From: Streptomyces tubercidicus
GTDB taxonomy: Bacteria; Actinomycetota; Actinomycetes; Streptomycetales; Streptomycetaceae
Assembly: GCF_027497495.1 (NCBI RefSeq)
Contig: NZ_CP114205.1
Coordinates: forward strand, 1,922,001-1,986,000
Direction: 5' to 3'
DNA: 64,000 nucleotides
Below are positions 17,483 through 25,258 of this stretch, piece after piece. The notes below the pieces were generated by a model. That model saw only the letters and a program-made list of their open reading frames with translations. It had not been told where the DNA came from and made no database searches. The position numbers were made by a program, and so were the translations under genes. The stretch's first letter is position 1. Each line of letters starts with the position of its first letter.

Positions 17483-17589
17483 CTCTTGTCCGCAGTCCGG
17501 CGCCTGTCCGGAGTCCGGCGCCTGTCCCGTGCCCGGCCGCTGCCCGGTGTCCGGCCGCGTGGTGGACACCGCCACGCGAGGCCGGCGGT

Positions 17590-18792
17590 TCACCGGTCGA
17601 CATAGTGCTGGAGCACGTCACAGGTGTACTGAAACTCCTCCATCAGACGAGCGGCCTCAATGACCAGCACCCCATACGGGCGGCCGGGATCAGTGAGCGG
17701 CAAGTCGCCCCGCTCCGCCTCCTCGGTCAGTCGTCGGCGGTAGTTCTGTGCCTGGTCGGCCAGTTGGTGGAGCTGGGAGGTCTGGTCGGCGAGCCGGTCC
17801 TCGTCGAGGTCTGCGAAGACCTGGGTGATCCGGGAGAGGGATTCCAGGAAATCGGCGTAGCTCGCCAGGAAGGCGCCGTAGCGATTGCGGTCTTCGTCCG
17901 CACTCCACAGGTCCAAGCTCCGGGTCAGGGCGCCGACTTGGCGCACGGTGCGCTCCAGCGCCTCCAGCACCGCGGCGTATGCCTCGAAGTGGGTATACGG
18001 GCGCTCGCGGCGCAAGAACCGGCGCGGGTTGTAGTGGAGGCTCTCCCGGGCCATCCGCAGTCCCGTTCTGGCCTGGGTGACCAGTTCTCCGGTCTGTTCG
18101 GCCCGCGACCGCCACCGTCCGGTGCGCTCCTGGTCGAGTCCGCCTTCACGCAGCGCCGGGTAGATGTCGCTCATCAGGTCGCACAGGGCGTGGGCCAGGG
18201 TGCGGATGCCGTGTTCGGCGCTGCGGTAGCGCAGCGGCGGCAGCACGGTGACGTTGACGAGGACGCCGATGCCGCACCCGATGAGGACGAGCAGGATGAT
18301 CTGCCCCAGCTGGGTGGTCCTGTCGTGCGTCGAGGTGGCGGATACATAGGTGGAGAAGGCGAAGAACGCCGCGGTGGCCACCTGGGAGCCCTGCGCGCCG
18401 AGCGCGGGCCACCGGCCGATGGTGAGCGCCACCGCCGCCACCAGGGCGAACGTCAGTACCTCGGGCCCGACGAGAAAGCCCAGGGCCGCCTGTACGGCCA
18501 CGCCCGCCACCACCGCGCCTACGTAGCGCGAGGACTGCAGCAGCGACTGGTAGACGGTCACTTGCATGATGAGCACCGCGGAGAACGGGGCGAAGGCAGG
18601 CGATTGTGCGTGCAGGAGGTGGTAGGCGACCACCCAGGCGATCGTCGCCGCCAAGGTGCCTTTGGTGATGAGCAGCACCGTGGTGCGCTCATGACCCTCC
18701 GACCCCAGCGCCCGCCCCCACCACTGCCGGAGGCGTGCCATCCGGTCCTGCCGTGCCGGCCGCTTGCGCCGCCCGCTGACCTCTCCGGCCAT
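17590..18792 (-). CDS. FUSC-family membrane protein (aromatic acid exporter-like)
   Basis: Protein of 400 residues whose first half carries about six hydrophobic segments, for example TKGTLAATIAWVVAYHLL and LVLIGCGIGVLVNVTVLPP, and whose second half, from residue 195 on, is a long cytoplasmic helical domain. This arrangement fits the FUSC/ArAE family of putative aromatic acid exporters. Start taken at ATG 18792 behind GAAGGGA; an in-frame ATG 24 bases earlier is less likely. A sigma-B-like promoter 60 bases upstream places it with the neighbouring stress genes. Substrate unknown. Confidence 0.85.
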   Translation of the reverse strand: MAGEVSGRRKRPARQDRMARLRQWWGRALGSEGHERTTVLLITKGTLAATIAWVVAYHLLHAQSPAFAPFSAVLIMQVTVYQSLLQSSRYVGAVVAGVAVQAALGFLVGPEVLTFALVAAVALTIGRWPALGAQGSQVATAAFFAFSTYVSATSTHDRTTQLGQIILLVLIGCGIGVLVNVTVLPPLRYRSAEHGIRTLAHALCDLMSDIYPALREGGLDQERTGRWRSRAEQTGELVTQARTGLRMARESLHYNPRRFLRRERPYTHFEAYAAVLEALERTVRQVGALTRSLDLWSADEDRNRYGAFLASYADFLESLSRITQVFADLDEDRLADQTSQLHQLADQAQNYRRRLTEEAERGDLPLTDPGRPYGVLVIEAARLMEEFQYTCDVLQHYVDR

Positions 18793-18851
18793 GCCGTCCC
18801 TTCGCCTGCTGCCCATCCGCGCTTCGGCGGATCTTCCGGTGCCCGTATCCG

Positions 18852-18876
18852 GTACCCGGCCGCAGGGGAAGCATCC
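18852..18876 (-). promoter_or_regulatory. Sigma-B-type promoter of the FUSC gene
   Basis: On the minus strand GGAT, 15 bases, GGGTAC, a full match to the sigma-B pattern, 60 bases before the start codon. Confidence 0.6.
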
Positions 18877-18984
18877 ATGCCGTACGGGAGCGGTGTCCCG
18901 GCCGTTCCTCTATGGCGCGCGGCCTGATGACCTCGCCTTCTGGAGCTCTGCCCGCTCAGCCGTCGACAGCAGCCCCAGCCGGGG

Positions 18985-19878
18985 TCACTTCAGGCCGAGC
19001 ATGCCCTCGCGCAGCTGCTTGATGATGCGGGCGAGCAGTCGGGAGACATGCATCTGGGAGATGCCGAGCGCCGCGCCGATCTGGGCCTGTGTCATCTCCC
19101 GGTCGAAGCGCAGATGGACGATGAGCCGGTCGCGCTCACCGAGCTGTTGCAGCAGCGAGGCCAGCGCGTAGCGGTCTTCGACGTGCTCCGTGGCGGGGTC
19201 GGTCGTGCCGAGAAGGTCGGCGAAGGCGGGACCGCCGCCCGGTGTCGCCTCACTGTCACCGGAGAGGTGCAGGGAGACGGCCGTGTGGCCATTACCGGCC
19301 ACAATTCCCTCGATGATCTCCTCTTCCGTGAGCTGCAAATGCTCGGCCAGCTCTTTGACGGTGGGTTCGCGGTCCAGGAGGGTGGACAGCTGCTCCATGG
19401 CCTGAGCCAGGTCGATACGGAGTTCCTGGAGCCGGCGCGGGACATGAACGGCCCAGCTGGTGTCGCGGAAGAACCGCTTGATCTCCCCGAGGATATGGGG
19501 AATGGCGAAGGCCGAAAACTCCGTTCGGCGGGAGAGGTCGAACCGGTCGATGGCCTTGATGAGGCCGATGGTACCGACCTGGACGATGTCCTCCATTTGG
19601 TCACGGTGGCTGCTGTACCGGGAGGCCACATAGCGCACCAGCGACAAGTTCATCTCGACGAGCGTATTGCGGGCGTACTGATACTCGGGAGTTCCCTCGT
19701 CGAGTTCCGCGAGCCGCTCGAAGAACAGCGGCGACAGCGCCTTGGCGTCATAGGGCGCCACACTCCCGGCGTCCTCGATGCGCGGAAGCGTGGTGGAATA
19801 TCTTCCGGCCTGCGGTGACGGCCCGTCATGGGGCCCCGGCAGTTGTGTGTCACATACGTCCTCGAAAACCGTGTTCAT
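18985..19878 (-). CDS. SigB/SigF-family alternative sigma factor (second copy)
   Basis: A 297-residue sigma factor closely resembling the one at 15672. Region 2 has NTLVEMNLSLVRYVASRY and MEDIVQVGTIGLIKAIDRFD; region 4 has MTQAQIGAALGISQMHVSRL. Start is the ATG at 19878 directly behind GGAGGTGGAG, one of the best binding sites in the window. A promoter of the same sigma class lies 37 bases upstream, so the two sigma factors may activate themselves or each other. Region 1 and the stretch before region 4 differ most, so promoter specificity may overlap without being identical. Confidence 0.93.
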   Translation of the reverse strand: MNTVFEDVCDTQLPGPHDGPSPQAGRYSTTLPRIEDAGSVAPYDAKALSPLFFERLAELDEGTPEYQYARNTLVEMNLSLVRYVASRYSSHRDQMEDIVQVGTIGLIKAIDRFDLSRRTEFSAFAIPHILGEIKRFFRDTSWAVHVPRRLQELRIDLAQAMEQLSTLLDREPTVKELAEHLQLTEEEIIEGIVAGNGHTAVSLHLSGDSEATPGGGPAFADLLGTTDPATEHVEDRYALASLLQQLGERDRLIVHLRFDREMTQAQIGAALGISQMHVSRLLARIIKQLREGMLGLK

Positions 19879-20221
19879 GCTCCACCTCCGGAGTTCAGGT
19901 CGTTGAGCTGGCCTGTTGCCCGGCGCCGGGGTCCTTATGCGTATCGGGGAAACAATCACCCCGCTGAGTGGCGCAGCCGGTGGACGGGAGAGGGCCGCCC
20001 GCGGAATTCTGAACGATTCATGAGAAATGTGTCCGGCAGGCTGCGGCATGCTCCGGAGGCGAGCGATGGTGCCGGTGCGCGGGCATGCTCGCCGTACTGT
20101 CCGTGGGCTATACGGGGGGGGACAGCGGGCGTACGGGGGCGCAAGGGGCCCCGGGCGCGACTGCGCTTACCGTCACGACGGGATCCGCGGCGCCGCCGCG
20201 CCGTATGCCCCGCGGCGCAGG
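19879..20221. other. Gap upstream of second sigma gene
   Basis: No gene is evident in these 343 bases. They contain the sigma-B-like promoter at 19916-19940 and a run of eight G residues at 20114-20121. The right-hand end adjoins the stop codon of the ferritin-like gene, read on the same strand. Confidence 0.5.
19916..19940 (-). promoter_or_regulatory. Sigma-B-type promoter of the second sigma gene
   Basis: On the minus strand GCAT, 15 bases, GGGCAA, 37 bases before the start codon. The minus-35 (GCAT) and the spacing are identical to those of the first sigma gene. Confidence 0.55.
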
Positions 20222-20770
20222 TCAATCGGTCTTCATGTCCTGCGGAATGCGTTCCAGCAGCCCCCGCAGATCGTCGGCGTGCTCTTCCTCCTGCGCCAGC
20301 AGATCTTCGAATACGCGTCGTGTGGTCGGGTCGCCGTCGCCCAGCCATTTCGCGATTTCCGTGTACGAGGCGATGGCCACGCGTTCGGCCACCAGGTCTT
20401 CCTTGATCATTTCCAGCAGGTCGTCGCTGGCGTCATAACCGGCGTGCGCCCGCTGCGTCAGGGTTTCCGGGTTGAAGTCGGGCTTTCCGCCGAGCTGGAC
20501 GATGCGCTGCGCCACCTTGTCGGCGTGTTGCTGCTCCTGCGTGGCGTGTTCCAGAAACTCTGCGGCGACCGGCTCCGAATAGAGACCGGAAGCGGTGTAA
20601 TAGTGCCGCTTGTACCGCAGGGTGCACACGATCTCCGTGGCCAGCGCCTCGTTCAGCACCTGCAGAACGCGCTCCAGATCGGCTCCGTACGCTTCGGTGA
20701 CCGGTCCCTTTTCGATCTCGCGGCGGGCGCGCTCGCGGTGGGTGGTGATGTCGGTGAGAAAGTCAGCCAC
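20222..20770 (-). CDS. Ferritin-like / bacterioferritin-type diiron protein
   Basis: A 182-residue four-helix-bundle protein. The diiron ligand pattern is visible: Glu in ATEIVCTLRYKRHYY, EQQH in the second helix, Glu in EDLVAERVAIASY and EEEH in the fourth. Such proteins oxidise and store iron or protect against peroxide. Start is the GTG at 20770 behind AGGAAG; longer starts would add an unrelated basic leader. It lies among sigma-B-type stress genes and probably belongs to that response, although no clear promoter of that class was seen upstream. Confidence 0.85.
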   Translation of the reverse strand: MADFLTDITTHRERARREIEKGPVTEAYGADLERVLQVLNEALATEIVCTLRYKRHYYTASGLYSEPVAAEFLEHATQEQQHADKVAQRIVQLGGKPDFNPETLTQRAHAGYDASDDLLEMIKEDLVAERVAIASYTEIAKWLGDGDPTTRRVFEDLLAQEEEHADDLRGLLERIPQDMKTD

Positions 20771-20914
20771 GGTCTTCCTGCCCTTCAGTTCTCCTGGGGT
20801 GGACAGCACTGCGCGCCGGGAATTGCGCTCCGTCGGCACCGCCGGTCAGTATGCCAATCGAGCCGACAACGGACACCATTCCGTCGGCCGTGTGGCGTTT
20901 CGGCGCATCCCGCC

Positions 20915-21675
20915 TCACTCCATGAAGTCGTCCAGGCTCGTCGCCGCGCTGATCAGCGCGAGATGGGTGAATGCCTGCGGGAAATTCCCCAGACCCACCA
21001 GAACGAGCAGGTCGAGAAGGTCCCCTCCGTTCCGTCCAGGCCGTCGGGGGACACTTTCGGGTCGTAGCGGAAGACCAGACTGTCCGCGACGAGGTTCTCG
21101 CCGATTGCCTGCACGGTGGAGCGGAATCGCGGATCGTCCGGCGACAGAAACTTGACCATGGGCATCACGAGGAGCGAGGCGTCCAGAATGCACTCCGGTT
21201 CCTGCCCCGCGTCACCACTGAGAGCTGGACAAAGGTCTGTTCCTGCGCGTTCCAGCCCTGTTCCATGATCTGGTGGTAGATCTTGTCGCGTTCCGCCATC
21301 CAGCGGCCCACATCACCCGGCAACCCGCGCTGCCGAGCTATTCGGATCATGCGCTCCACCGCTACCCAGCACATCAACCGCGCGTAGGTGTGCCGCTGTT
21401 GCCCGGCTCGGGTCTCCCAGATTCCCGCATCGGGGCTGTCCCAGTGCTCCAGAAGCCAGTCGAGAATGGCGCACAGATCCATCCAGCCAGCTGATGAAGG
21501 CCTGCGCCTCGCGGGTGAAACCCAGGCGCAGCAGGGCGTGGAGGGAAAGGGACGCATCGCGGATCCAGACATAGCGATAGTCCCAATTCCGTTCACCGCC
21601 GAGCTGTTCGGGAAGCCCGAGGGTCGGTGCGGCGACGATCGCTCCGGTGGGTTCGTGGGTCAGGAGTTTATGCCC
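20915..21675 (-). pseudogene. Decayed GH15 (glucoamylase/trehalase-like) gene
   Basis: Pieces of one glycoside hydrolase family 15 protein appear in order but in different frames. Near 21650-21480 the frame reads [30 protein letters not shown] and [10 protein letters not shown]. The next piece, [13 protein letters not shown] through [18 protein letters not shown], is shifted, with an expected stretch of about 70 residues missing between them. A further shift follows near 21220, then PMVKFLSPDDPRF and SPDGLDGTEGTFS, another deletion, and finally GNFPQAFTHLALISAA ending at 20915. The N-terminal 240 or so residues are absent. Multiple deletions and frameshifts make a functional product implausible. 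Intact members hydrolyse alpha-glucosidic bonds, often trehalose. Confidence 0.8.
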
Positions 21676-21792
21676 CGGCGGAGGGGGCTCATGAGCTGGG
21701 GCTGTGGGGGCCTGGGGGCGGGGGCTCGGGGCTCACGGTCCTCGCTCGGCAGGACAGCCATACCCTCGGGCCGTACCTACCGCTCCCTCCCC

Positions 21793-22194
21793 TCAACCGT
21801 CCGCAAGGTCGGATCGAAGAGGGACGGTAACGGTGATGGATTTGCCATCGGCCGTGGGGACGATCACGACACAGGACGTGAGTTTCTGGATCATCGGCCA
21901 GCCATATCCGCCGACCCCGAACTTTTCCGGTCCGATGGCCGTAGCGGGATGGCGGGGGCTGCGATCGGCGACCGTCAGTTCCAGGAGACCGGCCGCGATC
22001 CGGACGGAGAAGGCGGCGACGCCACCGCCATGGCGCTGGGCATTGGTGACCAATTCCGAGGTGACCAGCAGTGCGTCGATCGTGGAGAGTTCATCGACCT
22101 GCGGACGGTGCGCGTTCAGCAGCTCATGAACGCGGTCCCGGGCATCCGCCGCTTTGTTCACCGGGGTCTGCTGCGTGCCCGTCACACCTCTCAC
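21793..22194 (-). CDS. RsbW-like ATP-binding (anti-sigma type) protein
   Basis: About 133 residues of a GHKL histidine-kinase-like ATPase. The N-box is LLVTSELVTNAQRHG and the ATP-lid glycines lie in GVGGYGWPMI. Stand-alone domains of this kind act as anti-sigma factors or serine kinases in partner-switching systems. Position beside two sigma-B-type genes makes it a candidate regulator of one of them. The start is uncertain: GTG codons at 22194 and 22185 and a TTG at 22215 are in frame, none with a good binding site. Confidence 0.8.
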   Translation of the reverse strand: MRGVTGTQQTPVNKAADARDRVHELLNAHRPQVDELSTIDALLVTSELVTNAQRHGGGVAAFSVRIAAGLLELTVADRSPRHPATAIGPEKFGVGGYGWPMIQKLTSCVVIVPTADGKSITVTVPLRSDLADG

Positions 22195-22605
22195 CTCACG
22201 CCCGATCGACCACAACGCCTGGAACTCACCCGCCGCCCCCTGCGAGGGCCACGCAAAAGGCTACTTCGACGAGAAGGTTCTTTGACGGCTTCCCCAGACC
22301 ATGGAGTTCACGCAACACACTCCACGACTCGCCACCGAGACACCGACAACGCCCCTGACCTCATCATCAACAGCCCGCAGCGGAACCGGCCGCACCTGAC
22401 TCGGTGAAGGACGTCACAGGAACGACACCGCCGAACGCACCGGCTGCGCCCGACATACGCCACGGGACCAGAACCCCACGGGCCGGGCAGGGCAGTGCGC
22501 ACCAGGCAGCGCCGGGCGAAGGGGCCGCCCCTAAGCGGCAGCCCGCCCTGGCGACCAACCCCGGCAGCCCCGCACCGCACCGCACCGCCGCAACCACAAC
22601 ACCCC
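22195..22605. other. Gap with strong C-over-G skew
   Basis: Some 410 bases without a convincing gene. The plus strand is rich in C and A and poor in G, unlike the coding DNA around it. Open frames on both strands here have implausible compositions. It holds the 5' region of the RsbW-like gene and the 3' region of the PRC-barrel gene. Confidence 0.4.
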
Positions 22606-22959
22606 TCACACCAAAGGAAATCCACCGAAATAGACCCCGACCTGGTGCAGATAATCCGTATTGCTCTCCTGCCCGGCACTCTCGAATTCGGGCGCACCCT
22701 TGATCTCGTCCTTGGTGCGGCCCACGTAAACCCTCTGCTCCTGCTGATCAATGCCGGTCACGACGCCGGCCGGCAGCACAACGCGCCGTCCGAGGATCCA
22801 CGGCCCCGTATCGACGACCAAGTGCGCGGAATCCACCTCATCAGAATGCTTGTCGACCTTGCCGATGCCTCCATCGACAGCTTCGACACTGAACCCCGCA
22901 AGGTCCGTGCCCGCCCGGTACCCGGAATCGGGAAGGTATCCCCAGACATTGGCACTCAT
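22606..22959 (-). CDS. PRC-barrel domain protein
   Basis: A 117-residue protein starting at ATG 22959 behind GGAAGGGA. The central region, from DLAGFSVEAVDGGIGKVD through GRRVVLPAGVVTGID, has the beta-strand pattern of the PRC barrel; streptomycete proteins of this size and shape occur in stress loci. PRC barrels bind RNA or protein partners in ribosome maturation and photosynthetic systems; the role of stand-alone versions is unknown. It closes the stress-gene block and is read toward it. Confidence 0.8.
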   Translation of the reverse strand: MSANVWGYLPDSGYRAGTDLAGFSVEAVDGGIGKVDKHSDEVDSAHLVVDTGPWILGRRVVLPAGVVTGIDQQEQRVYVGRTKDEIKGAPEFESAGQESNTDYLHQVGVYFGGFPLV

Positions 22960-23585
22960 ACGACATCCCTTCCACGCGACGCAAAACCAGAATCCGCCTC
23001 GCCGCCACTCCCCCACAAAGGGAATCAGGCACGAAGCCTCTCCGCTTCGCCGGTCAACCCGACAGTGCCCTGCTGCCCCGAACCCGGTACCCAAAACAGC
23101 ACCCGCCTGATTCCCCTTCCCACCCCGAACCCTTTACCGGGCAGACATCGCCCCACCCCCAACCACCTCTCAGCAAGCAAGCCCAAGCCCAGGCAGGCCA
23201 GAAATCCCCCAACCCCTCGTCCACCCACACAGAAATTCACCGCCCCCGACGGGACGAAAGCCCTCCCACCCACCACGCCAATGGCGGACCCGGCGCAACA
23301 CCTGGCGCGCACTCCCCCACGCCACAAGCACCGCAAGATCAGCGAGCCCGCCGACGCGCAGAAGCATCCGGCCGGTGCCCTCCCAAGAGCAGCACCACAC
23401 AGACGGGGTCACCGACGTCACACCCGGACCCGCCCCACGAACCCTTTACGCCACCTTGCCCCGATTTACCCCGCCCGCGCCTCCACGCCACCACCCCCTG
23501 CATCCCCCTCAAAGCCGGACCCTTTGAATGATTAAAGTGGCGGGGCAGTACCATATGAGCACCGCCTAGCTCGAAAGATAAGCCT
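22960..23585. other. Long non-coding gap, C/A-rich plus strand
   Basis: A 626-base gap between the divergent PRC-barrel and GAPDH genes. A long plus-strand frame crosses it, but its product would be almost entirely Pro, His, Arg, Thr and Lys and it also runs antisense through the PRC-barrel gene, so I judge it spurious. The plus strand is conspicuously rich in C runs. A possible GAPDH promoter lies near 23524-23554 (TTGAAT, then TACCAT after 19 bases), which is weak evidence. Confidence 0.45.
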
Positions 23586-25031
23586 GTGACTGTCAATGAC
23601 GACTCGTTCACCAACTGGAAGACTCGCGAGGAGATCGCGGAGTCGATGATCCCGATCATCGGGAAGCTGCACCGGGAGCAGGACGTCACGGTCCTGCTTC
23701 ACAGCCGCTCCCTGGTGAACAAGTCGGTGGTCAGCATCCTCAAGACCCACCGCTTCGCCCGGCAGATCGCCGGTACGGAGCTGTCGGTCACCGAGACGAT
23801 GCCGTTCCTCCAGGCACTCACCTCACTCGATCTCGGCCCGTCCCAGATCGACATCGCCCTGCTCGCCGAGACCTACCGGACCGACGACCGCGGCCTGTCG
23901 GTGGAGGAGTTCACCGCCGAGGCCGTCGCCGGCGCCACGGGTGAGAACAAGATCGAGCGCCGCGAGTCGCGCGACGTCGTGCTCTACGGTTTCGGCCGCA
24001 TCGGCCGCCTCGTCGCCCGTCTGCTCATCGAGAAGGCCGGCTCCGGCAACGGCCTGCGGCTGCGCGCCATCGTCGTCCGCGGCGGCGGCGACCAGGACAT
24101 CGTCAAGCGCGCCTCGCTGCTGCGACGTGACTCCATCCACGGCCAGTTCCAGGGCACGATCACCGTTGACGAGGCGAACAGCAAGATCATCGCCAATGGC
24201 AACGAGATCAAGATGATCTACTCCGACGACCCGACGACGGTCGACTACACGGAGTACGGCATCAACAACGCCATCCTCATCGACAACACCGGCAAGTGGC
24301 GCGACCGCGCGGGCCTCTCGAAGCACCTCCGCCCCGGCATCGAGAAGGTCGTCCTGACGGCACCGGGCAAGGGCGACGTCCCCAACGTCGTGCACGGCGT
24401 CAACCACGACATGATCAAGCCGGACGACCAGATCCTGTCCTGCGCGTCCTGCACCACCAACGCGATCGTCCCGCCGCTGAAGGCGATGGCGGACGAGTAC
24501 GGCGTCCTGCGCGGTCATGTGGAGACCATCCACTCGTTCACCAATGACCAGAACCTGCTGGACAATTACCACAACTCGGACCGCCGCGGCCGCTCGGCGC
24601 CGCTCAACATGGTGATCACCGAGACCGGTGCCGCCTCCGCTGTCGCCAAGGCGCTGCCCGACCTCCAGGCGACCATCACGGGCAGCTCGATCCGCGTGCC
24701 GGTGCCGGACGTCTCGATCGCGATCCTCAGCCTGCAGCTCGGGCGCGAGACCACTCGCGCGGAGGTCCTCGACTACCTCCGCGACGTCTCGCTGACCTCG
24801 CCGCTCAAGCGCCAGATCGACTTCACCACGGCCCCCGACGCGGTCTCCAGCGACTTCATCGGCTCACGCCACGCCTCGATCGTCGACGCCGGCCCCACCA
24901 AGGTCGAGGGCGACAACGCCATCCTCTACCTCTGGTACGACAACGAGTTCGGCTACTCCTGCCAGGTCATCCGCGTCGTCCAGCACGTCTCCGGCGTGGA
25001 ATACCCGACGTACCCGGCCCCGGCGGCCTGA
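23586..25031 (+). CDS. Glyceraldehyde-3-phosphate dehydrogenase, long form
   Basis: NAD(P)-dependent GAPDH of 481 residues, about 140 longer than classical GapA because of an N-terminal helical extension, residues 1-125. The Rossmann motif VLYGFGRIGRLVARLL lies at 131-146, the catalytic cysteine in SCASCTTNAI is Cys289, and the C-terminus has WYDNEFGYSC. It interconverts glyceraldehyde 3-phosphate and 1,3-bisphosphoglycerate. Long-form GAPDHs of this type occur as second copies in actinobacteria and other phyla and are often thought to work in gluconeogenesis or oxidative stress; which applies here cannot be read from sequence. Start is the GTG at 23586; the binding site is weak. Two hairpins follow the stop codon. 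Confidence 0.95.
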   Translation: MTVNDDSFTNWKTREEIAESMIPIIGKLHREQDVTVLLHSRSLVNKSVVSILKTHRFARQIAGTELSVTETMPFLQALTSLDLGPSQIDIALLAETYRTDDRGLSVEEFTAEAVAGATGENKIERRESRDVVLYGFGRIGRLVARLLIEKAGSGNGLRLRAIVVRGGGDQDIVKRASLLRRDSIHGQFQGTITVDEANSKIIANGNEIKMIYSDDPTTVDYTEYGINNAILIDNTGKWRDRAGLSKHLRPGIEKVVLTAPGKGDVPNVVHGVNHDMIKPDDQILSCASCTTNAIVPPLKAMADEYGVLRGHVETIHSFTNDQNLLDNYHNSDRRGRSAPLNMVITETGAASAVAKALPDLQATITGSSIRVPVPDVSIAILSLQLGRETTRAEVLDYLRDVSLTSPLKRQIDFTTAPDAVSSDFIGSRHASIVDAGPTKVEGDNAILYLWYDNEFGYSCQVIRVVQHVSGVEYPTYPAPAA

Positions 25032-25064
25032 TCGAGACGAGCTGATCGCGGCGAGCTGTCCGAT

Positions 25065-25139
25065 CCGTCGCCCCGGCAGGCGGGGCGACGGAGGGCGGTG
25101 CGGTGGGGGCAACCGGTGCCGGTGGGCGGCCGGTTGCCC
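25065..25139 (+). terminator. Tandem hairpins after GAPDH gene
   Basis: Two perfect 10-base-pair stems follow the stop codon: CCGTCGCCCC pairs across a 7-base loop (25065-25091) and GGGCAACCGG pairs across a 13-base loop (25107-25139). Neither has a T-run, but together they should end the GAPDH transcript. Confidence 0.7.
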
Positions 25140-25258
25140 TTCCGCCACTGGATGGGCACCCAGTCATCGCCGCCCCCAGCTGAACTCTTGCGGACGCCCC
25201 GGTGAAAGTAGTTCGGTCCGGGATGAAAGTGGACTGATGCTGGCTAGTGTCCGCTGCC

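Noticed and set aside
22720..23100. A GGGTAC element upstream of the PRC-barrel gene as a sixth sigma-B-type promoter.
   Set aside because: The nearest GNNT is 17 bases away instead of 14-16, so it does not meet the pattern seen for the other five genes.
22495..23535. A 346-codon plus-strand open frame across the gap upstream of GAPDH.
   Set aside because: Composition is almost all Pro, His, Arg, Thr and Lys with no recognisable motif, and it runs antisense through the better-supported PRC-barrel gene.
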